DNA of 64,000 nt from positions 1,667,887 through 1,731,886 of the forward strand of contig NW_009799100.1 of NCBI RefSeq assembly GCF_000213175.1, written 5' to 3'. Below, one piece after another: positions 46,755 to 56,935 of the stretch (position 1 is the first letter of the stretch; the number at the start of each line of letters is the position of its first letter). This DNA is from Neurospora tetrasperma FGSC 2508 (taxonomy: Eukaryota; Ascomycota; Sordariomycetes; Sordariales; Sordariaceae). The notes under the pieces are model-generated. The model made no database searches and was not told the DNA's origin. It was given only the letters and a program-made list of their open reading frames with translations. The position numbers were made by a program, and so were the translations under genes.

Positions 46755-48671
46755 ATGAAGTACAACGCCAGCCTCCTGGCCCTGGCCGTCGCCACCGTCG
46801 CCTCCGCTCGCGAGCTTTCCTATCAGAGCTTTACCAAGCGCGAAGTACCCCAAGAGCACTCATACGATGCTATCCTGCGCGGCACCAACGCCGCCCTCAA
46901 GCTGAACAACCCGCTCAACATCCAGGACGCTGTTTTCGGCCTGCTCGACAACGCTGCCGCCGCCAAGGGTGCCGGCCAGGTCACCAACCTGGACTGCCTG
47001 CAGCAGATCGTGGCCGACCAGGCCTTTACCAATGCTAAGGCCGCCGGTGACCTCGACGGCCAGGTCAATGCTGTGCTGTTCCGCGCCCTCGAGCGCGAGA
47101 CGAGCCAAGTCGGCCTTGCTAGCGCCATTTGCGACGAGACAGCGAAGAACCCGGAGATTGCGGTCGTTCATCAGCATCAGGATCCGGCCAGTGCGGAGGG
47201 CAAAGCGAAGAACAAGGACATTGAGTTGGTGGTTGCGAAGGTTCTGAAGGGATTGGGCGCGGATCCGTTGTTGGCGCTTGACAGTGCTACTTCCCTTCCT
47301 GGAGATGTATGTCTTTTTTTTTTTTCCCTCGCTGTCCTCTTTCACGTATATGCGTTAGAAAAGTTCTGGTTGCTAACGTGAATGGTGATACAGCTCCTTG
47401 ATGCTACTGCTTCGAACCTTCTGTCTCCTGCTATTACCAAGGAGGAAATCCTGGCTGCCTTTGATGTTGGTGACGATGGCCTTCTTCGCCGAGCTGGTGA
47501 GTACAGTCAACGATCAAGTCAATGTCTGATGGGCTTCGTTCTTGAGTGCTAATTCTTATATAAAGAAGATGATACCTGCGAGGATGACGGTACTGCCGAC
47601 GACACCGGCAGTGATGCTGGGGATGACGACACTTGCGAGGACGATGGTACTCCTGATAACACCGGCGACGATGCTGGGGATGACGACACCTGCGAGGACG
47701 ATGGTACTCCCGATGACGCCGGCGACGATGCCGGAGACGACGATACTTGCGAGGACGACGGTACCAACGATGATAACACTGGCGCTACCGTAAGTCCTAA
47801 GGCTACGACCGGCAACGCTACCGGCAATAACAACACTGGCGGCAACATAAGTCCTAAGGCTACGACCGGCAACGCTACCGGCAATAACAACACTGGCGGC
47901 GCCGCAAGTCCTACCGCTGCGACCGGTAACGGTACCGGTAATACTAATACTAGCGGTGCCGTGAATCCTACCGCTACGACCGGCAACGGTACCGGTAATA
48001 CCAACACTAGCGGTGCCGTATATCCTACCGCTACGACCGGTAACGATACCAGCGATGACGACACCTGCGAGGACGACGGTACTCCCGATGATGCCGGCGA
48101 CGATGCCGGCGATGACGACACCTGCGAGGACGACGGTACTCCCGATAATGCCGGCGACGATGCCGGCGATGACAATACCTGCGAGGACGATGGTGCTACC
48201 GATGATGCCGGTGATGACGACACCTGCGAGGACGATGGTGCTTCCGATGATGCCGGCGATGATGCCGGTGATGAGGATACTTGCGAGGACGACGGTACCG
48301 ATGATGATAGCACTGGCGGCAACAACAAGACTGGAGGCAACACCAAGACTACTGTCCGCCGCAAGGCCAGCAAGCTCGGCCGCAGGCATGGTGGATTGGA
48401 CTTTGGCAGCTGTGGCACCCCCCAGATCCAGTTCGCCAAGGGTTTGGATGGTCGCGAGGAGGAGAGCTTCCAGCCTGTTAACGGACAGGATTTCGACCAC
48501 GAGAGTGCCTTGAACATCCAGGTCATCAGCGAGTTTGTTTGCCAGAAGCTGCAGGATGATTGCAATGCGAGCATCGAGGCGGTGGCTGCTTGCAAGCAGG
48601 CGAGCAGCGCTGCCAGCACTGCTGAGGGCCAGCAGGCTGCGTTCTTGTTCAATGCCGCTCTTGGTGTCTAA
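46755..48671 (+). CDS. Secreted Asp-rich, Cys-containing repeat protein
   Basis: Three exons (46755-47306, 47394-47496, 47566-48671; introns 87 and 69 nt) give 586 aa. A signal peptide (MKYNASLLALAVATVASA) leads to an N-terminal domain (about 25-215) with two Cys (LDCLQQIVAD, SAICDE). Then come four copies of a 19-residue unit like DDTCEDDGTPDDAGDDAGD, five copies of a different 19-residue unit like VSPKATTGNATGNNNTGGN (dense N-glycosylation sequons, the last copy short), and five more Asp-rich units. A basic linker (RRKASKLGRRH) precedes a C-terminal domain with Cys (DFGSCGTPQIQFAKGLDGR, FVCQKLQDDC, VAACKQ). The N- and C-terminal domains recur in secreted or wall proteins of related fungi as far as I recall; the function is unknown. 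Acidic repeats suggest cation binding or surface charge (inference). Confidence 0.85.
47568..48309 (+). repeat. 57-bp minisatellite, two families in register
   Basis: Units start at 47568, 47625, 47682 and 47739 (Asp/Cys type); 47790, 47847, 47904, 47961 and 48018 (Asn/Thr type); and 48057, 48114, 48171 (short, 45 bp), 48216 and 48273 (Asp/Cys type again). All full units are 57 bp (19 codons). The divisible-by-three period leaves frames open on the other strand, hence the long antisense ORFs. Confidence 0.85.
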
Positions 48672-49293
48672 AGTATTTGGATAGCTTTCTTCCGAAAAAT
48701 ATCGAGGAGGGGAAGGAGGGGATTTGTTGACATGTGTCTTGTTCGTAGGCAGTTCTTCTATTCTTGTATGCACTTTTTAAATCAAACTTAAGCTGAGCGG
48801 TAAACTGAAAGGCTTAATCATGGAAGTGATTGTGAAATGTCTTTTGATGGCCTGACTGTGACTGGCGAGTCGAGAAACGTTGTGAAATTCGTGTCTTGAC
48901 GAGATCACATAATGGCGAACCCGATTGACATTTGTTGATGTTTTGGATAGGAGATGATGGACGAACAAGACCAAGAAAACAGACAACAAGCTCTGCCCGC
49001 CAAAGCCTGGAGTCGAACTCAATATAGCCAGATCGCAGACCTACGAAAACACCCACGCATTTTCTGAACCCAGCTGGACATTATCACGTAAGCTACTGGA
49101 CCGTGTTGGAAGACAGCTACTTTGGTGCTTATATGGTCCCAGTAATGGAAGGCCCTGCCGCTGTAAAACTATACTTAGGCCCCGTGACGGTATTCACGAT
49201 ATACTTTCAAGATTCGGTAAGACACACAAAGAACGGACGGGATTTGTCTCTTGCACTTAAAACGTAGAGGAAGATTTTTCATCATGCATCACA
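48672..49293. other. 3'-to-3' intergenic gap
   Basis: About 620 bp between converging genes. It contains a GTTCGACTC motif on the minus strand (near 49012-49020) that resembles a tRNA T-loop, but no cloverleaf forms. No gene called. Confidence 0.5.
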
Positions 49294-51762
49294 TCATCCC
49301 ATTTGTTTATCCCTATTCTCCCTGAAATCCAATACAGCAATATCATAATCCGGATTCTTCCTAATCTTCACCCTCAACACCATCCCCTCCCCAATTTCAA
49401 ACTCCCATTCCCTCCTTCTTTTCCTCCTTCCACTCCCTGGTGGTGGTGGTGGAACACCCACACCCACACCCACACCTGTTCCTGTTCCTATTCCCACCAT
49501 CATCCACCAGTCCTTCCCCCCCAAAACCTTGAACAAGTCCTTCTCCGTCCTCGCCCACAACACCCCCGTTCCAATCTCATCATCATTCCTCACGACCCCA
49601 ACTTCAATCCACTGCTGATCATCCCCTCCTTTGCCACTTTTCACCACCCAAAAAACCAACAAGAAACCCAACTGCGGATCCAGGCCGTGCCGAAACGCCA
49701 ACGCCCGCGGTACCCCGGCCTTGTGCAAGCTGAAGCAGGGCTGCTGCGAGAAATCGGCGCGGTCCGTGACTTCGCTCCATCGGTCGAGGTACCAGCAGCC
49801 GGAACCGTCGGCGGCTTGGGCGGGGATGGTGTGGGATAGGGACCAGGGGAGGAGGACTTGAGGGTTGTTGCTGCTGCTATTGTTGGTGGTGGTTGTGGAG
49901 GGAAAGCTGTGATGGATGGAAGTGGAACTGGAGGGAGAGGGAGAGGGAAAGGAGAAGTAGGAGGGGAAGGAGGAGGGGATAAGGTTGGGGGTGGAGGCGA
50001 GGGAGATGGAGAAGGTTTGGACGGCTGTTGTGGGAGGGTGTGATGAAAATGATGATGATGGTGCTGGAGGAAGGAGGAAAGGGGGGATGCGGACTAGACA
50101 GCGTGCCCATTCTGGGACAGGAGGGCGGAGAAGAATTTCGGTGCCTGCTAGGGAGAGATGTAGTGTGAGGTGTTGCTTGTCACGCACGTGTCCGCGTTGG
50201 CTGGACTCTGGAGGCGGCTCCGGGGGTGTAAAGAAGCGCTGGAGGTCCGATGGAGGCACGAGGAACCGTGAAGGAAAGTGAACGCGCTTGAAGTGGCCGG
50301 CTGAGTCGGTGCAAAAGGTGATTCCCACTGTGTATCGCTCGTCGGGTGTGGAAGTCGGTGAGAGGACGGTGCAGCCGAACAGAGGAACGAGCATGATGTC
50401 TTTGACTTTGTGCTTGAGAAAGGAGTAGTTGAAGGAGCGGAATCGGCTGTCGTGGAGATAAGCGGATTCGAACTCATTGATGCGGCGGGGAAAGTATATC
50501 AGATCCGCAGTGGTACCCTCGAACGGGACGGGAGTGGGGGGGTTGACGTGAACGATGGAGTCCTCCAGAGAGCCGAAGACGTCCCAGTAGGATCTGTAGA
50601 CAATGTGATCGTCGGTATGGCGGGCGTTGAAGTCTGATATCGGAACGTGCATCTTTAAAAGAGACGACCCGATGATCTCGTGGTAGAAGTTGTTGGACTG
50701 ATGAGTATCATCAGGGCTGTCGGGATCTCCCATAACTCCATCAGCAACCCTCCAAGAGATACCCCCACAGCTCTCAAACATACTCGGCGACTGGGCCAAT
50801 ACTCCTTCAATAACCGCATACGAGTCCGAGCTAGCCCAAGCTAGTATGCTAGGATCGTAACACTGCCTCATGATCTCCAGCTGGAGCCTCTTGAAGGCCT
50901 TCTGTCCTTCTCCATACAGCAGCGGCAAATTAACATCAAACAGTCCCATCAAGCAATACGCCTCGTCCTCGATCCTGGTAGTCCGTCGTGTGGCCGCCCA
51001 TGACATTCGCTGAGCGACACTGAAGTCACCCAGCTTCCTCTCCATCCGCAGCAGCCCGGCGTCAATGCCTGTGATAGCGGCAATGTCATCACTGAGTGAC
51101 TCGCGCGTGCCAAACTCCCGCCACAAGCGATCGCAGAAAACCACGTCAGACGGAGCTATGAGTTCTTGAAGTGTCCAGCCACGCGTGAACCACTTGCTTC
51201 CATAGAGGACCTCTTTCATCTCGTCCGTGATGGACATCGCATCGCCGTTACCGCCGTCTGACATTGAATGGTCCAGAGAGGGTGATTGGTGGTGTGGTAT
51301 GACTTCTGGAACACTGATGTCGTTGAGGAAGGCGTAGCAAACCTCGGCATCATGGTACCACTTGAACATGGAGTTGATGGCTTCAGAGAGCTCAGCACTG
51401 GAAGACTTGTCAATGCAGCAAGTGTCTATCCAGACGTAACGATAGCCTTCGGTGCGAGCTTTGGCGCAGCATCCTAGGATCTTGGAGAAGCCCTTTTTGG
51501 CAGTGACGGGCTTGTGCTTCGCCGTTCCATTGTTCGCAAAGGCAAACTGCTCGCTCGTTCCAGTATGGTTTCTTGATGACGATACTGTGCTATAACCGCT
51601 CTCGACGAACGTTGAAGTTGTTCTCGGTGTTTTTACTAGGTCTTGCATGTCCTGGAAGGACACTTCCTCCTGGCCCCAGGTGTGGGAGAGAATGGCGTAG
51701 GCGCATTTCGGGCCATCGTCAAACAGCTCAAGCTGAAGTGTCTCAACATCGAGAAGCCGCAT
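49294..51762 (-). CDS. HET-domain protein (heterokaryon-incompatibility type)
   Basis: An intronless 822-aa protein. I start at ATG 51762 (MRLLDVETLQLELFDDG), the usual HET start; the frame extends a little further but only from TTG. The HET domain is complete: YAILSHTWGQEEVSFQD, then GYRYVWIDTCCIDKSSSAELSEAI, MFKWYHDAEVCYAFL and WFTRGWTLQELIAP. The adjoining RRTTRIEDEAYCLMGLFDVNLPLLYGEG segment is typical of HET-E/HET-D-like N-termini. There is no NACHT or WD40 region; instead a C-terminus of about 500 residues is unassigned, rich in Ser/Pro, with a Gly/Val/Thr simple repeat (GIGTGTGVGVGVGVPPPPPG). HET domains trigger cell death on fusion of unlike hyphae; a role here is inferred from the family. 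The gene appears intact. Confidence 0.9.
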   Translation of the reverse strand: MRLLDVETLQLELFDDGPKCAYAILSHTWGQEEVSFQDMQDLVKTPRTTSTFVESGYSTVSSSRNHTGTSEQFAFANNGTAKHKPVTAKKGFSKILGCCAKARTEGYRYVWIDTCCIDKSSSAELSEAINSMFKWYHDAEVCYAFLNDISVPEVIPHHQSPSLDHSMSDGGNGDAMSITDEMKEVLYGSKWFTRGWTLQELIAPSDVVFCDRLWREFGTRESLSDDIAAITGIDAGLLRMERKLGDFSVAQRMSWAATRRTTRIEDEAYCLMGLFDVNLPLLYGEGQKAFKRLQLEIMRQCYDPSILAWASSDSYAVIEGVLAQSPSMFESCGGISWRVADGVMGDPDSPDDTHQSNNFYHEIIGSSLLKMHVPISDFNARHTDDHIVYRSYWDVFGSLEDSIVHVNPPTPVPFEGTTADLIYFPRRINEFESAYLHDSRFRSFNYSFLKHKVKDIMLVPLFGCTVLSPTSTPDERYTVGITFCTDSAGHFKRVHFPSRFLVPPSDLQRFFTPPEPPPESSQRGHVRDKQHLTLHLSLAGTEILLRPPVPEWARCLVRIPPFLLPPAPSSSFSSHPPTTAVQTFSISLASTPNLIPSSFPSYFSFPSPSPSSSTSIHHSFPSTTTTNNSSSNNPQVLLPWSLSHTIPAQAADGSGCWYLDRWSEVTDRADFSQQPCFSLHKAGVPRALAFRHGLDPQLGFLLVFWVVKSGKGGDDQQWIEVGVVRNDDEIGTGVLWARTEKDLFKVLGGKDWWMMVGIGTGTGVGVGVGVPPPPPGSGRRKRRREWEFEIGEGMVLRVKIRKNPDYDIAVLDFRENRDKQMG

Positions 51763-52550
51763 GGTTTTGGTGGCTGATCTGCTGTAATACCTACCCTCAT
51801 CCAGGCACAACGTCTGTCGAGTGTGGTTTCACAACGGACAAAAAAGGAGCAAATGAACGGCATAAAACACCGGCAAAACTTGTAACGCTGCGGTTACTGG
51901 GTACGAGATCTCATTCTGATACGTCCCGAATAGAAGAAGAAAGCCGGAAAAAAAGAAGGTGTTATGAAAAGGTGAGATACGCAGCCAACCGAGTGAAATG
52001 ATCGCTTTAGATCGAAATGAGAAAGGCGTGATGCGGAGTGCATACAACTCGTCTATACTTAGCTGGCAGCTTCAGTGGGTTCGCAAAGCAGAGGTTTAAC
52101 CAAGGACCAATCAGATGGCTCAGAGCTTACCTTTGCTTGTCTATGGCGTTGGTCGTGTGTATCAGGTAATGCCGTAGCAGCGATCAGAACAACGTTTGTA
52201 CACACATGCCTCGTCAGGGATCAACGGCGCAGGTTATCTACTGTCACCGACCACAAGGGTATCAGAATCCGTCACCTACCCGCTCTGTGTAGTTGAGTTT
52301 TGGGAAGCCAAACAAGGCTAGGAGAATCACAGGAGGTTGACAAGTCAACTGTGTCTCGGCTTCACTTCAGTTCAAAGCGGAAATGTTGCAGCAAAGGTGA
52401 ACTTCCGCTTGAACGGCGTTTGCATGTCTGAGTCTAGATGTGGTGATCAGTCTAAATCCAAAATTTCCTTCTCACCTTTTAATCCCGCTTTATCCGCCGG
52501 TTCCATGTCCAAAATCCGGCACACTGCCGTTACCATATTTCCGAATTCAA
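51763..52550. other. Intergenic, promoter of the HET gene and 3' end of the R3H gene
   Basis: 788 bp. It includes the HET gene leader (a stop-free frame just upstream lacks an ATG). No gene seen. Confidence 0.5.
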
Positions 52551-54097
52551 TCAGAACATCTCCCACAGAGGCGGCGGTATCAGCATCTGCCTTACAGGTG
52601 CAGCCCGCCTCTTAGGACCGTTGCCAACCTGCTTCAGGCCGATATACACCACCCTCCTCGCTGGATTGCCAACGGTGACCGACTTGGAGTCCAGTCCGTA
52701 GTAGTCTGAGATGGAATGCGTGAGCCAACGCCTGGTGCCCTTTTGTTAGTACACTGTTCCGACAGCAACCGGAAACCAGGCATCAGATAAACATACTTGA
52801 AGGAAGCTCCGCTCTCGTCGTCTCCAAGAGTATCAAGCACCATCCTCGTATCGGGCAGCAGTTGGATACTCTTATCTGTGCCCTTCTCCGATGATGCATT
52901 CTTGATTGGCGGTTTGCCCTCAGCAGCGGCAGCGGCAGCCGTCTTTCGGCCCGTGAAGAGAATCTCTTCCTCATCCGAGCCGAGCTCATCACTCTGGTTT
53001 CCACTTTCCCGAGCCTTTTGTTCCTTTTGCTGCTGCTGCTCCCTCTTGGCCGCCGCATTCTGTCCGCGTTGCTGCTGAACAAGAAACTCCCTCACCGGCT
53101 CTTCCAACACACGCAGCCAGGCCTTGACGGCAGGCGTCTTCTTGGCTGTAGCACGCAAATCTTTCGGGACCTTTCCTACGTCTGCGCGCGTCTTGGCGAC
53201 AGACGACGAGACCACCAAGGAAACAGCAGTGGCGGCCCCACCCAACTGGTGGCTGGTGGCAGTAACGGTCTTCTTGCGATGCACGGCGAAAGCGGCCTTG
53301 CGCTCCTCGACGCGCTCACGAAGCCCCTTGTCCCAGTACTGCGCGAGGTGGTACGGCATGTTATCGTGGATGGGATACGTCGGCCCGACCTGCCAGTCTG
53401 AAGGCAGCGGCGGCTGTACGTTGGGAACTCCAACAAGACGGTCTGTGAAAGAGAATAATCCAAAAATCGGTCCCCACCGCAGCAGGGCAGGGAACCGGAT
53501 GATTGACTTTGATTAGCTTGTTCCCGAACTCCAAGCGTGCAACACGGATTGTAACGAGCGGGAACTGGAAGAGGACTTGGACAGCCCTGGCACTGGCCCA
53601 TCGAATCACAAGGGGGAGTATTTACCATTCTCCCAACGCCGTCGCTGCCTGCTACCTTCCTTGCCCTTCAGCAAAGCCTCGCGCCTCTTCATGCTGTCCC
53701 GGCGCGAAGGAGGCCGGCGCGGCGGCGCGACATTTGCGGCATACGTATCATCGCCATCGTCGAAGACCACATTGCGCAGCTTCAAGGCGGGATCGGTCGG
53801 GCCTGCTGCCGCTGCCGCTTCCCCCTGAGCAGCGCCGTCCAAGGGGATCAACAATGGATTGCCAGCACCGCGCGCATTGTTGGCGATCCGCAAGGATTCC
53901 AGGGCAGCGACAGTCCAGGCTTCGATATCAACGGCGGCAGTCGAGACATTGAAGATGGTCGACTGGTTCACGGGGAGCGGAATTGGCTGTGACGCAATGA
54001 TGTCTGCTGGTTGCTGGGACTGCGGATGGTGCAAGGCCTCGTCATAGTCATCATCGCTGTCATGACCAACAGGTCCGGCGAGCTTTGTGATAGCCAT
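52551..54097 (-). CDS. R3H-domain protein with R3H-associated N-terminal domain
   Basis: Three exons (53626-54097, 52797-53442, 52551-52731; introns 183 and 65 nt) give 432 aa. The R3H-associated domain spans exons 1-2: RRRWENDRLVGVPNVQPP, then PYHLAQYWDKGLRERVEER and KVPKDLRATAKKTPAVKAWL. The C-terminal R3H domain is recovered only if intron 2 ends at 52732 (CACCAG acceptor), giving FKRWLTHSISDYYGLDSKSV and GNPARRVVYIGLK. A second AG further on (CATCTCAG) would put YYGLDSKS out of frame. R3H domains bind single-stranded nucleic acid; the R3H-associated type resembles human R3HDM4. Middle Gln/Ala/Glu-rich segments look disordered. The N-terminus is acidic (DSDDDYDE). Confidence 0.85.
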
Positions 54098-54973
54098 CGG
54101 GATCGAAGTTGGCAGTGGCCAGCTAACGAGTGTTTCTACCGCAGTGGTTGTCCGTCGTCGGTCGCATCCGGCGCTCTATAAAATATTTTTGAACCCGGGA
54201 AGGTTGCCGAGGCGTTCGTATCGCCTCGCACCGTGTGAAGTGGTTGACGATCGGAGAAGATTGGTAGGAGGCTGCGGGGGCCCGGGAGACTTTTAATGGG
54301 TGCCACCCGTTGACGGCGAAAAGTGGAGACGTCCGTCCGGGCTGCCGTGGCTGCTCAAGCTTATCAGAGGGTCCAAACCACTAACATATCTGATATCAGC
54401 ACGTACCGTGTAGCGTGTGATTCGCAAAGACCGAATGTATTGATGGATGAAGAGGATGTTAGGGATGAATAAACAAGGCGGGTTGATATTGTGGTCAGCG
54501 GATATGGACTGGCAAAGAATAACAACAGGTGGAGGTGCTGCAAACGGAATCCGTACGGTCTTTAAGCTCCAGAGGAGCAAACATTGTGACACTTTCCCAT
54601 GTTGATTTCCTGAATGACACTTTGCGATGATTCATACAATAGTTGGGCCTTGAGACTGCCATCGCTGACTCCTCCGTAGTGAATGGAAGCGCGATATAAC
54701 CCTCATCCATAACCAAATTGTCATACATTCGGTGGCCAGTCACAATCACGTATGAAGCTACCGGGGAAACCATAAATGGTGGTCCAAAAGGGAGGGGATA
54801 TTCGTATCTCAAACGGTCACTAACATCGAGCGCTACAGTGAATCATACACAAGATTACTCCATCCATCCACCCCGAACAGTTAACGCCAGTATGTGCATG
54901 AGCCAAGTCAAAGCGTGGTAAAGAAACAAGGAATAGTTGCTGCCTAGTTCGGACCCGAATTACCAATTCCACC
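54098..54973. other. Intergenic region, no gene seen
   Basis: 876 bp; promoter of the R3H gene and 3' UTR of the PQ-loop gene. No ORF with recognisable content. Confidence 0.5.
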
Positions 54974-56013
54974 TTACTTGAGCAGCGGGGTAGTCTCGGC
55001 AGCAGCGTCACTGTCCTGCCGGTCCATAGTAGCCTGCAACTGCTCCTGGTTATTTGCGTAGTGCTCGGGATGCGAGGTGGCTCGGCCAGGCGTATGGTCC
55101 TTGGACTCCTTGCGCGCCTGGATCTCGTAGTAAATGGCCATGGAGAGCAACAAGCCTTGCATCGTCGCGGTCAAGACAAAGATGCCCCACGAGCTCCATC
55201 CGGCCCATCCTAGCCGCGCAAACAGGCTGCCTGCGAAGACAAATCCACCCGGGGTCTGCATGCACATCATCGGAATGCTCAAGCTGCCAATGTGCTTCAG
55301 ATGGTAGGTGGTCCAGATCTGAGGGATGTACTGGACAGCGGCTAGCAGAGCGGCCATGACGCCGAGCACGTTTGCCCAAATTGCGAGCTTATCGTGGGCA
55401 ATGGTGCTCAGAATACCCGTGACGACAATAACTGCAAGGCCGTGCAGCAGAGTGAGAGATGCCACCAAGAGAGCGGTCTGCCACCTTGGCTGTTCTTCGA
55501 CAAGCGCCGCCTCGCTATCCGGGTCGTCCGCTGCGTTGTATCGGAAGAAAACCAAAAAGAGGACGAAACTGAAGAGCGGATGTTAGCCAAAGTCGTTTCG
55601 CACCGTAACAGAGAGACACTGACATGAATGTGAAGCATATCCATTGAACTCCCAATTGCGCGATACCAAGTAGGCCAGCCACGCAATGGAAAGTCTCAAC
55701 CTCTTTGCAGCAAGCGATATCCTGACGAGACTTGGGCAGTAGGAGAATGTTTGCAAACGCAGATGTTGCCGATGTTGTCCCCAGCAAAACGAAGTAGGGC
55801 GATATCCCTTCCGATGTGCCTCTTGATATGATACGAACATGCTGTGGCAGGTAGCTGATGAGCATTCCAATGACAATGACACTACGAAAGTCAGCCTCTC
55901 ATCCTTGTTAATCTGGCACCCTCGTAAATGAATTCTTACATGGAAACTATTAGGTTGACGACGCTTATCTCGCGGAGGTCCTGGCAGACGTCCCCCTGCA
56001 GGAAGGACTCCAT
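54974..56013 (-). CDS. PQ-loop repeat membrane protein
   Basis: Three exons (55940-56013, 55624-55881, 54974-55568; introns 58 and 55 nt) give 308 aa. The start is MESFLQGDVCQDLREIS. Two PQ-loop motifs are visible: LISYLPQHVRIISRGTSEGI in exon 2 and VQYIPQIWTTYHLKHIGSLS in exon 3. About seven hydrophobic segments fit the seven-helix MtN3/PQ-loop fold (lysosomal/vacuolar amino-acid exporters, Cdc50-linked membrane proteins and similar). The C-terminus is hydrophilic, ending ETTPLLK, a possible dileucine sorting signal for the vacuole. The substrate cannot be told from sequence. Confidence 0.88.
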
Positions 56014-56935
56014 GGCGAAGGCTCGGGGAATCGCACAGTAAGTTCAGCTCGAAGTGAAACAGAGTATAATGAAATGGCTAATGAACAAAGCTAAGGTATG
56101 TGTAATTCGGTCGTAAATCGTCGAAAGAGGTCCGGGCGAGAAGTAGAAGTCGGTATTAATAATGTCATGGATCCCAAGACTGGGACTGCGGGGATGGTGT
56201 TGTTGGGTTTCCAAGTCGTTGCAACCTCAGCTGCCCGGCGCAATCGCAACGCACGACTCTCTTCGTCTCTGAGTTCGAAGAGTCTTGGACCTCGGAGGCA
56301 ACAGAGCTGCAACGAAGTCAAATGGTATTAGAAGTCGGTGTAGTGATGGAGTGATGGAGAAGCGATGGACAACACGCTCGCGTCGTCATCCCCGTCAGGC
56401 GGAAGCAGCTCCCATGCATGCCAAGCCTGAGGTGGTCAAAGAGGTCCTCATTGTAGCAACTGGAACTGGGGAAGCTCCAGTTGCCTGCCGCCGCCTGCGC
56501 GCTAGTGCCGCAAGGTGGTGGGTCAACCGGCCGATTGACCATTCTGTTAGGACTTCTTCTTCTCTCAAGTACATTGACTTCAATAATCCGCGTTACAATA
56601 CTTCAGACAGTCAAAGTCACTACCGTCAGCCCTACCTGCAGGTTGTTTGCCAAATCGGAACTGAAGCTTCTTGGAGCTAAGCTTCAATCCTCTTACAACT
56701 TTCACGTCGTCACTCATTCAATACCAAAACTTTCAGTTACCTGCCAGTTTGTTATTTTCATCAGTAAAACTGTTGATGATAGATAGGGGTAAACATAATT
56801 CTTAGAAATTGCGGTAGGGATCACTGTCAGAACAACTTTGTATCTCATCAAAAGAAAATCGGTCGAAACACCACAGACAGCCCCGTAGGCGCAGGCTTCA
56901 ACATCACCACTTACACCAGACCACAACACAAGAGT
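56014..56935. promoter_or_regulatory. Divergent promoter region, PQ-loop gene and WD40 gene
   Basis: 922 bp between two genes that point away from each other. It contains their leaders and promoters; no recognised sites. Confidence 0.5.

Noticed and set aside
47549-48773. Long minus-strand ORFs (367 and 405 aa) rich in Ser/Val or Ile/Val/Gly opposite the secreted repeat protein
   Set aside because: They exist only because the 57-bp repeats keep all frames open; no start context, no domain, and the plus strand has splice sites and a signal peptide.
48990-49062. tRNA-like GTTCGACTC motif on the minus strand
   Set aside because: T-stem pairs poorly (A-C and A-G mismatches) and no acceptor or anticodon stem is found.
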